Below are positions 44,161 through 52,910 of a DNA stretch of 64,000 nt, piece by piece. Each line of letters opens with the position of its first letter. Position 1 is the first letter of the stretch. The notes under the pieces were generated by a model. The model searched no databases and was not told the origin of the DNA. It saw only the letters and a program-made list of their open reading frames with translations. The position numbers were made by a program, and so were the translations under genes. Source of the stretch: Akkermansia muciniphila. Its GTDB lineage: Bacteria > Verrucomicrobiota > Verrucomicrobiia > Verrucomicrobiales > Akkermansiaceae. The stretch lies in NCBI GenBank assembly GCA_945890645.1, contig CAMDCV010000023.1:1-64000 (forward strand). The letters run 5' to 3'.

Positions 44161-45777
44161 TTAGAGATTGCGCAACGATTTAGCGGCATCGCTGCGAGAT
44201 GCGAAGTAAGCGGGCACAAACGATGCGATCATACAAAGCACCAACCCCATGCAACCGATCAGCACTTGCTCGCGCCAATCCATATACGCTGGCAATACTT
44301 TAAATCCAGTGAGTCTTGCGGAAAAAGGATCGAAGCCGAGATGACGCAGCACTTCTTGTAGAGAGCCACGTCCGTAAATCACAACACGACCGAGAACAAC
44401 GCCGAGCAACGAACCCGCAACACCGAGAATAGTACCTTGATAGAGAAAAACTCGCATGATTTGCCCCGGAGTGGAACCGAGCGCCTTCATCACACCGATT
44501 TCTTTTTTCTTTTGAATTGTTACCGTGAACATCACCGCCATCATCGAGAAGGCGGAAATTAAGACGATGAAGCTCAGCACGAAATACATCATCACACGCT
44601 GTTGGCTGATGAGTGAGAAAAACTGCGCGTATTGATCGGCCCAAGTAAAGACCATCCAGCCCGGTTCTAGCTCCGGCAGGATTTTCGCAATAAAGGCATC
44701 GGCTTGATAAGCATCTTCAATGCGAAGCGCGACACCCTGCACACCATCGCCCAAACCAGACAGCCCTTGCGCCAAAGTGAGCGGTACAAACATGTCGGGC
44801 ATCTTGACCATTTGCGATGCCTGAAACACACCAACAATTTCCACTTCTCGCGGTAGGATGATGCCTTTGAGATTTTTCAACACATCCGCATCGAGCTTGT
44901 CCTTTTCATTGCTCCATAATTCATTCAAATGCCGCGCAAATTCGTCCTTTGATCCGGCACTGAAATGAAAGGTATCTGCAGCCACATCGTGCGTGGCTTT
45001 ATCGTACACTTGCAACATGCCGAGAATCGAAGTGCGTTCTAGCTCACGCAAGTCGTCTGTCTCATAAACTGTGTAGAGTTCATTGAGAACGTTCGCTTGC
45101 GCGCGGCTCATCGTATAACCTTCCGCCGTTTCCTTCCATTGCTCATCGACGAGTTTTTTAACGGGCGTCAAGGTGTCGGCAAAACGTAAGCGCACAAGGT
45201 CCTGCTCGGTACTTTTATAAGCCTTGAGGACTTCTTGGAAATTGCGCGTTGAGTAAAGATTGATCTTATCGCCAAGCTGCCAACCGAATTGCTCAGCCAT
45301 CAGTGAAGAAACAACAACCCGCGCATCCAGTCCCATGTCGGCCGTCGAGCCAGGATAATTTTCGAGGTCGAGAATTTCTTCTACACCCTTGAGCTGCACA
45401 GCATCGTTCGAATCCACCGCTTGGTATTGCACCGGCCGTTGTAGGTCTGCAGAATCGAGCACGGCATTGTCTTCGATGTGCGCGTAACAAGCGACCACGC
45501 CGGGGATTTTCTGCATGCGTTCCACCACACTACCCCAGTCCTGAATTTCGGTCATCCGTTCGCCGGTCTCGCTGTATTGAAGTAACAGATGCGGAGAAAA
45601 GCCGAGCAAGCGCTTCTTTTGCTCGCGCTCCAGACCAGCATACACCGCCATCACCACCACCAGCACCAACACGCCTAACAGAACACCCATCACCGAAATC
45701 ATCGTGATCGAGGATATCCAAGCACGGCGCGGATTGAGGTAGCGCCACGCGAGCATCAGGCTGAAGGACTTTTTCAT
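44161..45777 (-). CDS. LolC/LolE-type (FtsX) ABC transporter permease
   Basis: The 538-residue protein has the MacB/LolC layout: first membrane helix at about 20-47 (SSITMISVMGVLLGVLVLVV), a large periplasmic domain (about 48-385) and three C-terminal helices (about 390-520, including SAFSMMAVMFTVTIQKKKEI and GVMKALGSTPGQIMRVFLYQ). In Lol systems the permease extracts lipoproteins from the inner membrane with the ATPase LolD. The periplasmic domain is about 120 residues longer than in E. coli LolC. No ATPase gene lies nearby, so the partner must be encoded elsewhere. The start overlaps the metG stop (ATGA). Confidence 0.87.
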   Translation of the reverse strand: MKKSFSLMLAWRYLNPRRAWISSITMISVMGVLLGVLVLVVVMAVYAGLEREQKKRLLGFSPHLLLQYSETGERMTEIQDWGSVVERMQKIPGVVACYAHIEDNAVLDSADLQRPVQYQAVDSNDAVQLKGVEEILDLENYPGSTADMGLDARVVVSSLMAEQFGWQLGDKINLYSTRNFQEVLKAYKSTEQDLVRLRFADTLTPVKKLVDEQWKETAEGYTMSRAQANVLNELYTVYETDDLRELERTSILGMLQVYDKATHDVAADTFHFSAGSKDEFARHLNELWSNEKDKLDADVLKNLKGIILPREVEIVGVFQASQMVKMPDMFVPLTLAQGLSGLGDGVQGVALRIEDAYQADAFIAKILPELEPGWMVFTWADQYAQFFSLISQQRVMMYFVLSFIVLISAFSMMAVMFTVTIQKKKEIGVMKALGSTPGQIMRVFLYQGTILGVAGSLLGVVLGRVVIYGRGSLQEVLRHLGFDPFSARLTGFKVLPAYMDWREQVLIGCMGLVLCMIASFVPAYFASRSDAAKSLRNL

Positions 45778-47333
45778 GCGTCTTTCGGTGCGGCGGGAAC
45801 GATGCGAGGGAATACCGGTTGCGGCTGTTCAATGACGTGGCCATTTTTCAACAGACCCCACGACAAATCATCAAGCCTGCGACTGAGTAGATCAGGTAAG
45901 TTCAATTGGGCGGCCAGCTTGGCAGCGGCATCGGGCAATACGGGCGAGAGCATCACCGCGCAATGGGCGACGCTTTCCGCGAGATGATACAGCACCGTGG
46001 CGACGCGCGATTTTTTCTCAAGGTTCTTGTTCATCTCCCACGGCTTCATGCGCTCGGCGTAGATGTTACAATTGACGACATGGCGGTTCAGCGCCTCAAG
46101 GCCCTTGGCAACATCGTATTGGTCCATCGCGTCGCGATAGAGCGCGAGCGAATCCACAAGACTTTGCTGCAGGACGAGATCTTCTGCCTCCAAGGGCTCA
46201 TGGCAGTTCAAAACACCGTCGGTGAAACGCTGACTCATGTTCAGCGCGCGGTTGCACAAGTTGCCGAGTTCATTGGCGAGCTCGGTATTAAACAACATCA
46301 CCAAACGCTCGACATCGAAATCACTGTCCTTGCCCGTGGTAATGTCACGCGTGAGATAGTAACGCAGAGCATCCACACCAAACGTATCCGCGAGTTGATC
46401 GGGATCGACTACGTTACCGAGAGTCTTCGACATTTTTTCGCCACGGATGTTCCACCAACCGTGCACCAGCAAGGTCGGCATCTGCGCATCAGAGAAGCCC
46501 ATTGCATGCAGCATGCAATACCAATAAATGCCGTGAGCCGGCACCATGATATCCTTGCCGATGATGTGTACCACGTCATTCCAGGTTTCGGAAAAATTGG
46601 GCAGCGTGAGATCGCTGTCACCATAACCGGCGAAGCTGATGTAGTTGATAAGAGCATCAAACCATACGTAAGTTACGTAGTCGGGATCAAAGGGAAATTC
46701 GATGCCCCAACGCAAACGTTCTTTCGGACGCGAAATGCACAGATCGATGCCGCCATTGCGAGTCAAGGCATTCATCAACTCGGCTTTGCGGAACTGTGGT
46801 AAGATGACGTCGTTTTTCTCCAAAAATGCTTGCAACCACGCGGTGTGCTCGCTGAGTTTGAAGTACCAGTTTTCCTCTTGGATTTCTACCACCTCGCCCC
46901 ACTCAGGACCAAAGTTCCCTTCCGCATCGCGATCGCGATCGGTGAGGAATTGCTCTTGCCGCACCGAATAAAATCCGTTGTAGGCTTTTTTGTAGAGCTG
47001 CCCTTTTTCCTTTAGGTCGGTCAGGATCGCTTGAACGCAACTTTTGTGTCGTTGATCGGTAGTCGCCGCCCATCCATCGTAATGCACGCCGATTTTTTCC
47101 CACAAGGCCGTGAAGCGCGTGGTCACTTTCTCAACGTATTCCTCGGGGCTTACGCCTTCTTTCGCGGCAGTCTGCTCGACCTTTTGGCCGTGCTGATCAA
47201 CGCCGGTGAGGAAATACACCGGACGTCCACGTAGTCGCTGGTAGCGCGCGATCACATCGGCGAGCACTTTTTCGTACGCGTGACCGATGTGCGGCGAGCC
47301 GTTGGTGTAGTCGATGGCTGTGGTAAGAAGCAT
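45774..47333 (-). CDS. metG: Methionyl-tRNA synthetase
   Basis: MetG charges initiator and elongator tRNA with methionine. The 519-residue class I synthetase has the HIGH motif at residues 15-18 (NGSPHIGHAYEKV) and GEKMSKTLGNVVDPD near residue 300, equivalent to KMSKS. YVWFDALINYISFAGYG and HGWWNIRGEKMSK are typical. The enzyme starts only a few residues before the first strand and lacks the C-terminal dimerisation domain, as in the shorter MetG form. It lies 18 bases after the peptidyl-prolyl isomerase gene and overlaps the permease gene, so it is part of one operon. Confidence 0.97.
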   Translation of the reverse strand: MLLTTAIDYTNGSPHIGHAYEKVLADVIARYQRLRGRPVYFLTGVDQHGQKVEQTAAKEGVSPEEYVEKVTTRFTALWEKIGVHYDGWAATTDQRHKSCVQAILTDLKEKGQLYKKAYNGFYSVRQEQFLTDRDRDAEGNFGPEWGEVVEIQEENWYFKLSEHTAWLQAFLEKNDVILPQFRKAELMNALTRNGGIDLCISRPKERLRWGIEFPFDPDYVTYVWFDALINYISFAGYGDSDLTLPNFSETWNDVVHIIGKDIMVPAHGIYWYCMLHAMGFSDAQMPTLLVHGWWNIRGEKMSKTLGNVVDPDQLADTFGVDALRYYLTRDITTGKDSDFDVERLVMLFNTELANELGNLCNRALNMSQRFTDGVLNCHEPLEAEDLVLQQSLVDSLALYRDAMDQYDVAKGLEALNRHVVNCNIYAERMKPWEMNKNLEKKSRVATVLYHLAESVAHCAVMLSPVLPDAAAKLAAQLNLPDLLSRRLDDLSWGLLKNGHVIEQPQPVFPRIVPAAPKDA

Positions 47334-47351
47334 GGCGAAGAATGCGAGCGA

Positions 47352-47897
47352 TTACTTTTTATCGAGAATGGAGTTCCAATGCTCGAGGTTGTCTTTTTGC
47401 GACTCAAACAAGGCGGTGGTGTCGTCGTGAATGGTGATTGAAGTGATCTTATCGCCCACGCCGTTGTGCTTGCAGCCTTGCTCGCCGGTGTTGTTTTTAC
47501 CGGTGACATTTTTCACCACATCGAGCGGAGAGGTTACTTCACCAAACACCGAGTGGCGGTTGTCGAGAAACGGGGTCGGCACGGTGGTGATGAAAAACTG
47601 CGAGCCATTCGTTCCGGGACCGGCATTTGCCATGGAAAAGATGCCTGGCTTGTTGTGGCGGAGTTCGGGGTGAAATTCATCGGCAAATTTGTAGCCAGGA
47701 CCGCCGCGACCGGTTTCGGTTGGGTCGCCGCCTTGCAGCATAAAACGGTCGATCACGCGGTGGAAAGCGACGTTATTGTAATAACCGCGACGTGCCAAAT
47801 TGAGGAAATTCGCGCAAGTGATGGGTGCTTTCGAAGCAAACAGAGTGGCGCGGATATCGCCAGCGGTGGTGTGGATAGTGATCGTAATATCGGACAT
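47352..47897 (-). CDS. Cyclophilin-type peptidyl-prolyl cis-trans isomerase
   Basis: From MSDITITIHTTAGDIRATLF (ATG 47897; ATG at 47906 is an alternative) the product has 181 residues and no signal peptide, so it is probably cytosolic. The cyclophilin core is complete: FHRVIDRFMLQGGDPTETGRGG, FADEFHPELRH, GIFSMANAGPGTNGSQFFIT and DNRHSVFGEV, including the catalytic arginine and the FSMANAG and SQFFI blocks. Upstream in-frame codons add a non-homologous arginine-rich leader and were rejected. Followed by metG after 18 bases. Confidence 0.93.
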   Translation of the reverse strand: MSDITITIHTTAGDIRATLFASKAPITCANFLNLARRGYYNNVAFHRVIDRFMLQGGDPTETGRGGPGYKFADEFHPELRHNKPGIFSMANAGPGTNGSQFFITTVPTPFLDNRHSVFGEVTSPLDVVKNVTGKNNTGEQGCKHNGVGDKITSITIHDDTTALFESQKDNLEHWNSILDKK

Positions 47898-47959
47898 GAC
47901 GCGCATCCATAGCGCGGAAAAGCCGTTTGGACAATGGCGGATTTGCTTTTTTCCGTGGC

Positions 47960-47976
47960 GCGGGCGTCTCGCCCGC
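47960..47976. repeat. REP-like GC-rich palindrome
   Basis: GCGGGCG (47960-47966) and CGCCCGC (47970-47976) pair perfectly around TCT. Such short GC-rich palindromes are often dispersed intergenic repeats in Verrucomicrobiota and Planctomycetota, but only this copy is present in the window. It could also help end transcription of the small gene at 48034-48384. Confidence 0.45.
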
Positions 47977-47987
47977 ATACCTGATTT

Positions 47988-48010
47988 TGTGATTTCTAAA
48001 TGAAATCACA
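47988..48010. repeat. AT-rich hairpin
   Basis: TGTGATTTC (47988-47996) pairs perfectly with GAAATCACA (48002-48010) around TAAAT. It lies just after the REP-like palindrome and just past the stop of the minus-strand gene at 48034. It could be a terminator without a good U-run or a protein-binding site. Confidence 0.4.
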
Positions 48011-48033
48011 CTCGAAACGGTCTAGTCTTCCCC

Positions 48034-48384
48034 TTAGCTAGGGCGCGACGCAAGCAAACGCATAGCCCTGCTTCGTCTCAAGAAAAGCACGAGAAATACA
48101 ATGAATGGAATCAAACAGACAATCGATAATGCCATCGCCCAAAAAACAGTTAGCATCGAATGCGAAATATTTCCCGCCAGCTCTGCGGGATCGGCCGACC
48201 CCGTGTGTTCGAGTTTCTGAAATGTGCTCCTCATACCGATCACCATCCTAAAAATCCCGAGTAGAGGCGGTAGAATAACACCTATCCCAAAAACAAATGC
48301 AGCCCAACCAAATCGCTTCTTAGAACGAGCCACCTGCGCGGCATCGTGCTCTAGTGCAACCGGCGTTGTGTAGGGACTTTCCAT
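48034..48384 (-). CDS. Small membrane protein with MotA/TolQ/ExbB-like segment
   Basis: The start at MESPYTTPVALEHDAAQVAR (ATG 48384) gives 116 residues. Two membrane helices (about 27-47 and 78-102) flank a loop with GSADPAELAGNISHSMLTVF. The A-D-P-A-E-L-A-x-x-I-S pattern just before the second helix resembles the conserved stretch of MotA/TolQ/ExbB proton-channel proteins. It is much shorter than real TolQ or ExbB and no TolR/ExbD-like gene is near, so the resemblance may reflect a minimal relative. Function unknown. Confidence 0.65.
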   Translation of the reverse strand: MESPYTTPVALEHDAAQVARSKKRFGWAAFVFGIGVILPPLLGIFRMVIGMRSTFQKLEHTGSADPAELAGNISHSMLTVFWAMALSIVCLIPFIVFLVLFLRRSRAMRLLASRPS

Positions 48385-48412
48385 ACCATGCAAGTCGAGG
48401 CCGAGTCACTGA

Positions 48413-48685
48413 TCATCGAATAAAGCTCAGTCCAATGAACAAGCCAATCCCGACGATCAACACCACCCACCATAAACCTTCTCCTTCCGTTCGCTTGAGC
48501 AGCCAGAAAAACAAAAAGCCAAGGCCCAAGTTAATCATCGCACCAATCGCCACGACAAGAAAGGGCTGCTCGAACAATAATCCAAACACAAAGGCAATCA
48601 GAGCAAAGAGTATTGCAGGAATGATCGGCTTTTCGATCACGGCATTCAATTTAACCAAAGCGGCAAGGATAAGGGCGGATAGCAT
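48413..48685 (-). CDS. Small membrane protein, unknown
   Basis: With the start at MLSALILAALVKLNAVIEKP (ATG 48685) the product has 90 residues and about three hydrophobic helices (24-38, 42-62, 71-88), joined by short charged turns such as LKRTEGEGLWW. No family was recognised. It lies between two other small minus-strand genes with short gaps (28 and 80 bases) and could be co-transcribed with the gene at 48034-48384. An upstream in-frame ATG (48757) would add a cysteine-rich leader and is unlikely. Confidence 0.6.
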   Translation of the reverse strand: MLSALILAALVKLNAVIEKPIIPAILFALIAFVFGLLFEQPFLVVAIGAMINLGLGFLFFWLLKRTEGEGLWWVVLIVGIGLFIGLSFIR

Positions 48686-48765
48686 GTTATTTCGGCGGTT
48701 GTGTTGGAGCGAATTTTTTGAAGAACTAACGCATCGAATGCAACATGTCGATGCCATTTATTCTC

Positions 48766-49251
48766 TCAGTGCTCCCGTTTCGTTACGAGTAGTTGCCACT
48801 TACGATTTCGCTCCAGATAGATTTTTTCAGAAATAACTTCTTCGCCCTCGCGCTCGTTGTATTCAATCCACACCGTGACACTCACGGCGGTGCTACTCAT
48901 TTTTTTGATACGGAAAATAGGAGCCCTTTTGCTGCGAATAAAGCAATGCAGTGGGACATGAAAGTGTGCGGCATTCCACAACAAAGTAGCCGGAGGAAAA
49001 TCATCCAACTCGCCGAGCGCATGGAGCACTTCACGCACGCGACGCTCGCCATGCTTAGCCATGAGTCGCGCGGCGTGATGACGATTGCGCCATTGCTCCC
49101 ACAGTGACTCCAGTGGTTGCTCGTGCTCGATTTCCATTTCCGCAATCAATACCCGCGCGTGCAGTGCCATCTGCGCATGCAATTCGTCACGATCAATCAC
49201 GCCGTTTTCAAATTGTTGCATCAGCTTTGGTGGTGTCGGCAGTCGCGGCAT
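48766..49251 (-). CDS. Hypothetical cytosolic protein, unknown family
   Basis: The 161-residue protein has no signal peptide or membrane helix. The N-terminal half is helical and rich in H, E and R (LIAEMEIEHEQPLESLWEQW, RNRHHAARLMAKHGERRVRE); the C-terminal half looks beta-rich (SVTVWIEYNEREGEEVISEK, IYLERNRKWQLLVTKREH). I do not recognise it. It follows the pseudopilin gene by 51 bases on the same strand and may be the last gene of the DUF6607 operon, although the composition gives no functional link. Confidence 0.65.
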   Translation of the reverse strand: MPRLPTPPKLMQQFENGVIDRDELHAQMALHARVLIAEMEIEHEQPLESLWEQWRNRHHAARLMAKHGERRVREVLHALGELDDFPPATLLWNAAHFHVPLHCFIRSKRAPIFRIKKMSSTAVSVTVWIEYNEREGEEVISEKIYLERNRKWQLLVTKREH

Positions 49252-49302
49252 CGCTGATTACTATCGACGAAGTTTTTCCCGCTGCAAATCAAAAGCATTG
49301 CG

Positions 49303-50112
49303 CTAAGGAGTATCGGCTTTCCGGATTGTGTAGTCCGCTAGATTCATAATCGCTGCTTGGTTCGACCACATTCGCATATCGCGCATTTCGTCCTCCGTCA
49401 TCAATGCCGCGGAGCCATCGAACTTGGCCACTACGGCTTTTCCTCCATGGCGAAAATCCACAAAGCCATGCTCCTTCGCGGGGTGATCTTCGTCAAACTC
49501 CTCCGAGGACCACAGCGTCTGCGTCAATTTGGGCGGGCGCACCTCGAAGTAGCCTCTCTCGTTTTCGCTTTGTCTTGCCGAGGCGAAGACAATGAGATTT
49601 GAGGGGTCATGCACTTCGTGCGCGTGCGAGACGTAAAATTTTCCATACGCATCAGTAAAGCGCTTCGTGGGCGGCAAGGGACTGGCAGAACCATAGTGGC
49701 CACCGACGAGTACCGCATTGATCCCCAAATTGGGCATCACGGACACTTGATAGATCGGATCGGCGGCATCCCAAGCGTTACGGTTGCCATTCACGGTCAA
49801 GGTTTCACGCGGGTCACCCAAGTAGGGCATCAACCGCCAGGGGTAGCGCGCATTCATCGGGAAATGCAGATACTCGCCATCCGGGCCAGTCGTTTCCTGA
49901 TCGGTCTTGTAGCCTTCTAACAACTTGCCGCTGTGATCACCGGCGTATTGGTGATAGGCGATCATGAGATTTCTTGCCGCGCTTAGTTCATTTACGCTCG
50001 CCAGTCTGCGCTTTGCAAAACTGGTAGCGCCTACGATCAATCCGGCGAGGATCACGAGGATCGTGATCGTCACCAATAATTCCATCAGGGTAAATCCTCG
50101 TTGTTTTTTCAT
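49303..50112 (-). CDS. Type II secretion/pilin-like pseudopilin
   Basis: The start at MKKQRGFTLMELLVTITIL (ATG 50112) gives 269 residues. Residues 6-11, G-F-T-L-M-E, are the prepilin peptidase site (cut after G6; the F becomes N-methylated; E11 is the conserved +5 glutamate), followed by the hydrophobic helix. The rest is the large globular C-terminal part typical of verrucomicrobial and planctomycete pseudopilins, here including PYLGDPRETLTVNGNRNAWD and HGFVDFRHGGKAVVAKFDGS. Such proteins are abundant in these phyla and often lack nearby secretion genes. It overlaps the upstream gene by four bases. Confidence 0.9.
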   Translation of the reverse strand: MKKQRGFTLMELLVTITILVILAGLIVGATSFAKRRLASVNELSAARNLMIAYHQYAGDHSGKLLEGYKTDQETTGPDGEYLHFPMNARYPWRLMPYLGDPRETLTVNGNRNAWDAADPIYQVSVMPNLGINAVLVGGHYGSASPLPPTKRFTDAYGKFYVSHAHEVHDPSNLIVFASARQSENERGYFEVRPPKLTQTLWSSEEFDEDHPAKEHGFVDFRHGGKAVVAKFDGSAALMTEDEMRDMRMWSNQAAIMNLADYTIRKADTP

Positions 50113-51158
50113 GGTCTTGTGCGTATGATTCGGAAAAATGCTTTGTTTTCGTGACTGACTCCCTGCCACTGCTGCGGCGCGGTGGAAACGCTGGTCACCG
50201 TATGTATGGTCTGCCACGACTGCGACAGTAGCGTGGTACTTTTTTGCAACTGATAGGTAAAGCCCGGCAATGCGGGCCACTGCAGCGTGACGACTCCCGT
50301 GAGTGGATTCCGCGTCAGGGTGGGCTGCGGCAGGACGATCTCGTATTCGATTTCTAACGACGGCGCGGCATTGCCATCCAGATCGTGCAGCGGGCTTTCT
50401 TTGGTATGAAAATCCGCGTATTCCCCACCCTGCTGAATCGCAGGGTGGAGCGAGCTGAGGCTGAGCCATAACACACCATCCTGCAGGGCCTGTGCGATGT
50501 ATTGCCGCACGCCCGGCACGTGGAGATTCACTGTGAATTCCATCGTCGTATCAGCGTTCACCCACGCGCCCGGTGCATGCCCCGCACAGGTGCCCACCGC
50601 CCAGGGCAGTGGATCGAATTTCTGCGTGACATTGTCACTCACGTCGCGCGCTTGCCCAGCTGGAGTAAAACCTAACGCAAACGCATTTTGTCCACCCGGA
50701 GCACTTCCGCCATAGGGGCTGGTCTCTTGGAAAGTGAGTGCCGTAAAGCCATTGCGGAATCCTAACCCGAATAACTCGACCGGACGCCCGACATCTGCAT
50801 CGGCCATCGTCGCCACAGCATAGGACTGCCACGGATCAGGCGTTGGGTCATAGCGGAAGCTCTGTTCGGAAAATGTCGTGGCTCGCAGAACAACCTTGCT
50901 GATGCGGTAATTCGCCGCACCGAGCCCCGCAGGAATCCCTGCGGTAGCCGTGTGAAAACGCATCAGCATTTGACCGAATCGATCCGATACTCCACCCAGC
51001 GAAGGCAGTGCGCTGAATGTCGATGCGACAGGGCGGCTGCCCGGCGAACTATTGTAGGGATACATCCAGCGATCCGCCGATGGCTGAGGAATGAAGACCG
51101 ATTGCCCCGACGTAAACATCTGCGACAACGCCCAAAAGAAAAATAGTTTCGTCTTCAT
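50109..51158 (-). CDS. Secreted protein with C-terminal beta module, unknown
   Basis: The 349-residue protein has a signal peptide (MKTKLFFFWALSQMFTSGQS). A large beta-rich domain with an RISKVVLRATTFSE segment and LEIEYEIVLP fills residues 25-275; it resembles the all-beta lectin/DNRLRE-like domains of surface proteins. The C-terminus (about 278-349) contains GFTYQLQKSTTLLSQSWQTI, matching the Y-x-V-Q-x-S-x-x-L-x-x-x-W pattern at the end of the giant protease gene. It overlaps its neighbours by four bases on both sides, so translation is coupled with the PEP-CTERM and pseudopilin genes. No enzymatic motif was seen. Confidence 0.75.
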   Translation of the reverse strand: MKTKLFFFWALSQMFTSGQSVFIPQPSADRWMYPYNSSPGSRPVASTFSALPSLGGVSDRFGQMLMRFHTATAGIPAGLGAANYRISKVVLRATTFSEQSFRYDPTPDPWQSYAVATMADADVGRPVELFGLGFRNGFTALTFQETSPYGGSAPGGQNAFALGFTPAGQARDVSDNVTQKFDPLPWAVGTCAGHAPGAWVNADTTMEFTVNLHVPGVRQYIAQALQDGVLWLSLSSLHPAIQQGGEYADFHTKESPLHDLDGNAAPSLEIEYEIVLPQPTLTRNPLTGVVTLQWPALPGFTYQLQKSTTLLSQSWQTIHTVTSVSTAPQQWQGVSHENKAFFRIIRTRP

Positions 51159-51814
51159 GAGCGGCTACGGCGAAGGAATAGACAGGCACTGAGCAAGGAG
51201 AGCAGGCACGCTGACGGTTCAGGAATGACTTGCGCGAACTGCGTGGAAGAATCCACGTCCACGCGCTTGATGGCCGTATGCGGATCAGTGCCCCAGCGCA
51301 CTTCGTAGCTGGCAATGCTGCCCACCGACTGCAAATCCCATTGATAGAGAAAATTCGGATAGGTGCCGCCCATCTCCCCGCGTGTGAAATCGGCGATCAA
51401 TCCCGTGCTGCCGCCATTCAGAAACAGCAACGGTGTGATGCCCGGTCCCTGCCCCATCTCCAACTGCAAGACCAAGGTCTGCATGCCGCTGATCGGTGTG
51501 AGATCGCGCAAGTAATACTGACCCGGATCATTGAAATTATAAATGTAGCCCGCAGCAGAAAAGTAGCCACCTGTGCCATCCTCCTTACCAAACACCGCGC
51601 TGCCTCCGCCACTCTGAGCAACGAGTGGAGCAGGCCAATGTTGCAAGGTCGTCATGAATGATGTCGGATAACCCGATGACGATGGGTAAGCGGCGCTGCT
51701 CAAGTTGGTCCAAGAATTCGATTCCTGCGTTCCCGGAAGAGTGATGGAAGTAGCAGCCCATGCGCCATGCATGAAGAAGCATGCAGCAGTAAAAAAAGAG
51801 TAGATTGATTTCAT
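51155..51814 (-). CDS. PEP-CTERM sorted surface protein (second copy, in DUF6607 operon)
   Basis: The 219-residue protein has a signal peptide (MKSIYSFFTAACFFMHGAWA) and a C-terminal exosortase signal, VIPEPSACLLSLLSACLFL followed by RRSRS. The body (about 22-190) is Gly/Ser/Tyr-rich and predicted mostly beta, with YYLRDLTPISGMQTLVLQLE and LYQWDLQSVGSIASYEVRWG; the latter is common in verrucomicrobial PEP-CTERM proteins. It lies 19 bases after the DUF6607 gene and overlaps the next gene by four bases. Surface display in an iron-linked operon is unusual. Confidence 0.88.
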   Translation of the reverse strand: MKSIYSFFTAACFFMHGAWAATSITLPGTQESNSWTNLSSAAYPSSSGYPTSFMTTLQHWPAPLVAQSGGGSAVFGKEDGTGGYFSAAGYIYNFNDPGQYYLRDLTPISGMQTLVLQLEMGQGPGITPLLFLNGGSTGLIADFTRGEMGGTYPNFLYQWDLQSVGSIASYEVRWGTDPHTAIKRVDVDSSTQFAQVIPEPSACLLSLLSACLFLRRSRS

Positions 51815-51833
51815 AGTAGTAAAAATGGAAGGT

Positions 51834-52766
51834 TTAGGGTTGGCGTGATAGGAAGCTCATCAGGTCATGCGCTGCCGCATCGGTGGACTCGGGTTGTTTT
51901 TCCCATTCTCTGAATTTTTCGCTGAGCGTGTGCCCCTCCACCACCGTATGATAGGCAAAGGATTTTCCGGGCTTGTTCATTTCCTGAAGCCAGACATTTC
52001 GCATCGCGTTCCAGAAATTTCCTTTTTCCTGCCACCACGATTCCGCAATCGCCGTCGCTGGCGATTCCACCCGCGTGTATTGATTCAAGCCTGCTTCATG
52101 GCAGAGCACCTTGCGCTCATCACCACGATCCACGACTTTGTGGTTGTCCTGATAATGCACCCATCCTGTCGGGGTGATCACATGCCGATTTGTCACCAGC
52201 AAGTAGTCGTAGTCATCGCGCTTCGAGTATTCGCGGCGTGGCAGAGGTCGGCGCGTCGCTTGGCTCGTCCAGGTGGAAACGCCGTTTTCATGAATCCAGA
52301 AGCCACGCGATTCATAGCGCGGAGAATCATCCACATTCGTCACGAGCTGCGTCCATGTGCCGCTCATCGACGCGGCATCCGCCTGCACAATGTTCCAGCG
52401 ATGGTCGTCTTCTTGGCCACAGTAGTCTAACACAAAGGGATCCCCCCAGGTCCACACTTGCGACCAGTGCTTGATCACTTGCGGCTTGTCGCCATCATTC
52501 ACCACCAGCAAGTGCTGCAAGGTGATGCGCGTGGGAGTATCCTCCACCACCTTCACGACCTCCGTCGCGTGTTCCTCGTAGGCCTTCGCGCGGATCTTGT
52601 AATCAGGCGAAAGGCTATACGTTTCGTGAAAGCGGAAATCCACGGCGAAGGTTCCTGCCATCGCACGAATGGCCACGGCATCACACTGCGGCGGTGCGGA
52701 GGTTTCATCAGCAGGAAGCAGAGCGGCGGAACAACTGAGACAAACAAAGAAGTGTGTTAGATTCAT
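51834..52766 (-). CDS. DUF6607-family secreted protein
   Basis: The 310-residue protein has a signal peptide (MNLTHFFVCLSCSAALLPA) and matches my recollection of the DUF6607 family: GTFAVDFRFHETYSLSPDYK near residues 36-55, VVEDTPTRITLQHLLVV, QVIKHWSQVWTWGDPFVLDY, and RGFWIHENGVSTWTSQATRR without its end. Conserved H and W residues suggest ligand binding. Members are uncharacterised and periplasmic. As first gene of the operon it starts 97 bases from the Fur-like box that separates it from a divergent AraC regulator, which suggests control by iron. The binding partner is unknown. Confidence 0.82.
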   Translation of the reverse strand: MNLTHFFVCLSCSAALLPADETSAPPQCDAVAIRAMAGTFAVDFRFHETYSLSPDYKIRAKAYEEHATEVVKVVEDTPTRITLQHLLVVNDGDKPQVIKHWSQVWTWGDPFVLDYCGQEDDHRWNIVQADAASMSGTWTQLVTNVDDSPRYESRGFWIHENGVSTWTSQATRRPLPRREYSKRDDYDYLLVTNRHVITPTGWVHYQDNHKVVDRGDERKVLCHEAGLNQYTRVESPATAIAESWWQEKGNFWNAMRNVWLQEMNKPGKSFAYHTVVEGHTLSEKFREWEKQPESTDAAAHDLMSFLSRQP

Positions 52767-52862
52767 AACGCCGCCAGCATAGCCCGCCGCAGCACCGATT
52801 CGCTAACGGTGGCTTGCGTTTGTTCAACGGTGCATTGCAGGCACATAGCCCATCATTTTTAT

Positions 52863-52877
52863 TGATAATGAGTCTCA
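52863..52877. promoter_or_regulatory. Fur-like operator between DUF6607 operon and AraC gene
   Basis: TGATAATGAGTCTCA compares with the 7-1-7 Fur consensus TGATAAT-N-ATTATCA: the left half is identical and the right half matches five of seven positions. Another AT-rich half-site (TATCGATAATAT) follows directly. The box is about 33 bases before the AraC start and 97 before the DUF6607 start, so it could control both directions. Iron control is inferred. Confidence 0.55.
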
Positions 52878-52910
52878 ATATCGATAATATACCCCAAGAG
52901 AGCGCAAGGA

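Noticed and set aside
50113-50469. Extended N-terminus of the pseudopilin
   Set aside because: The extra residues are encoded inside the coding region of the neighbouring secreted protein in another frame; the prepilin start MKKQRGFTLMELL at 50112 is unambiguous.
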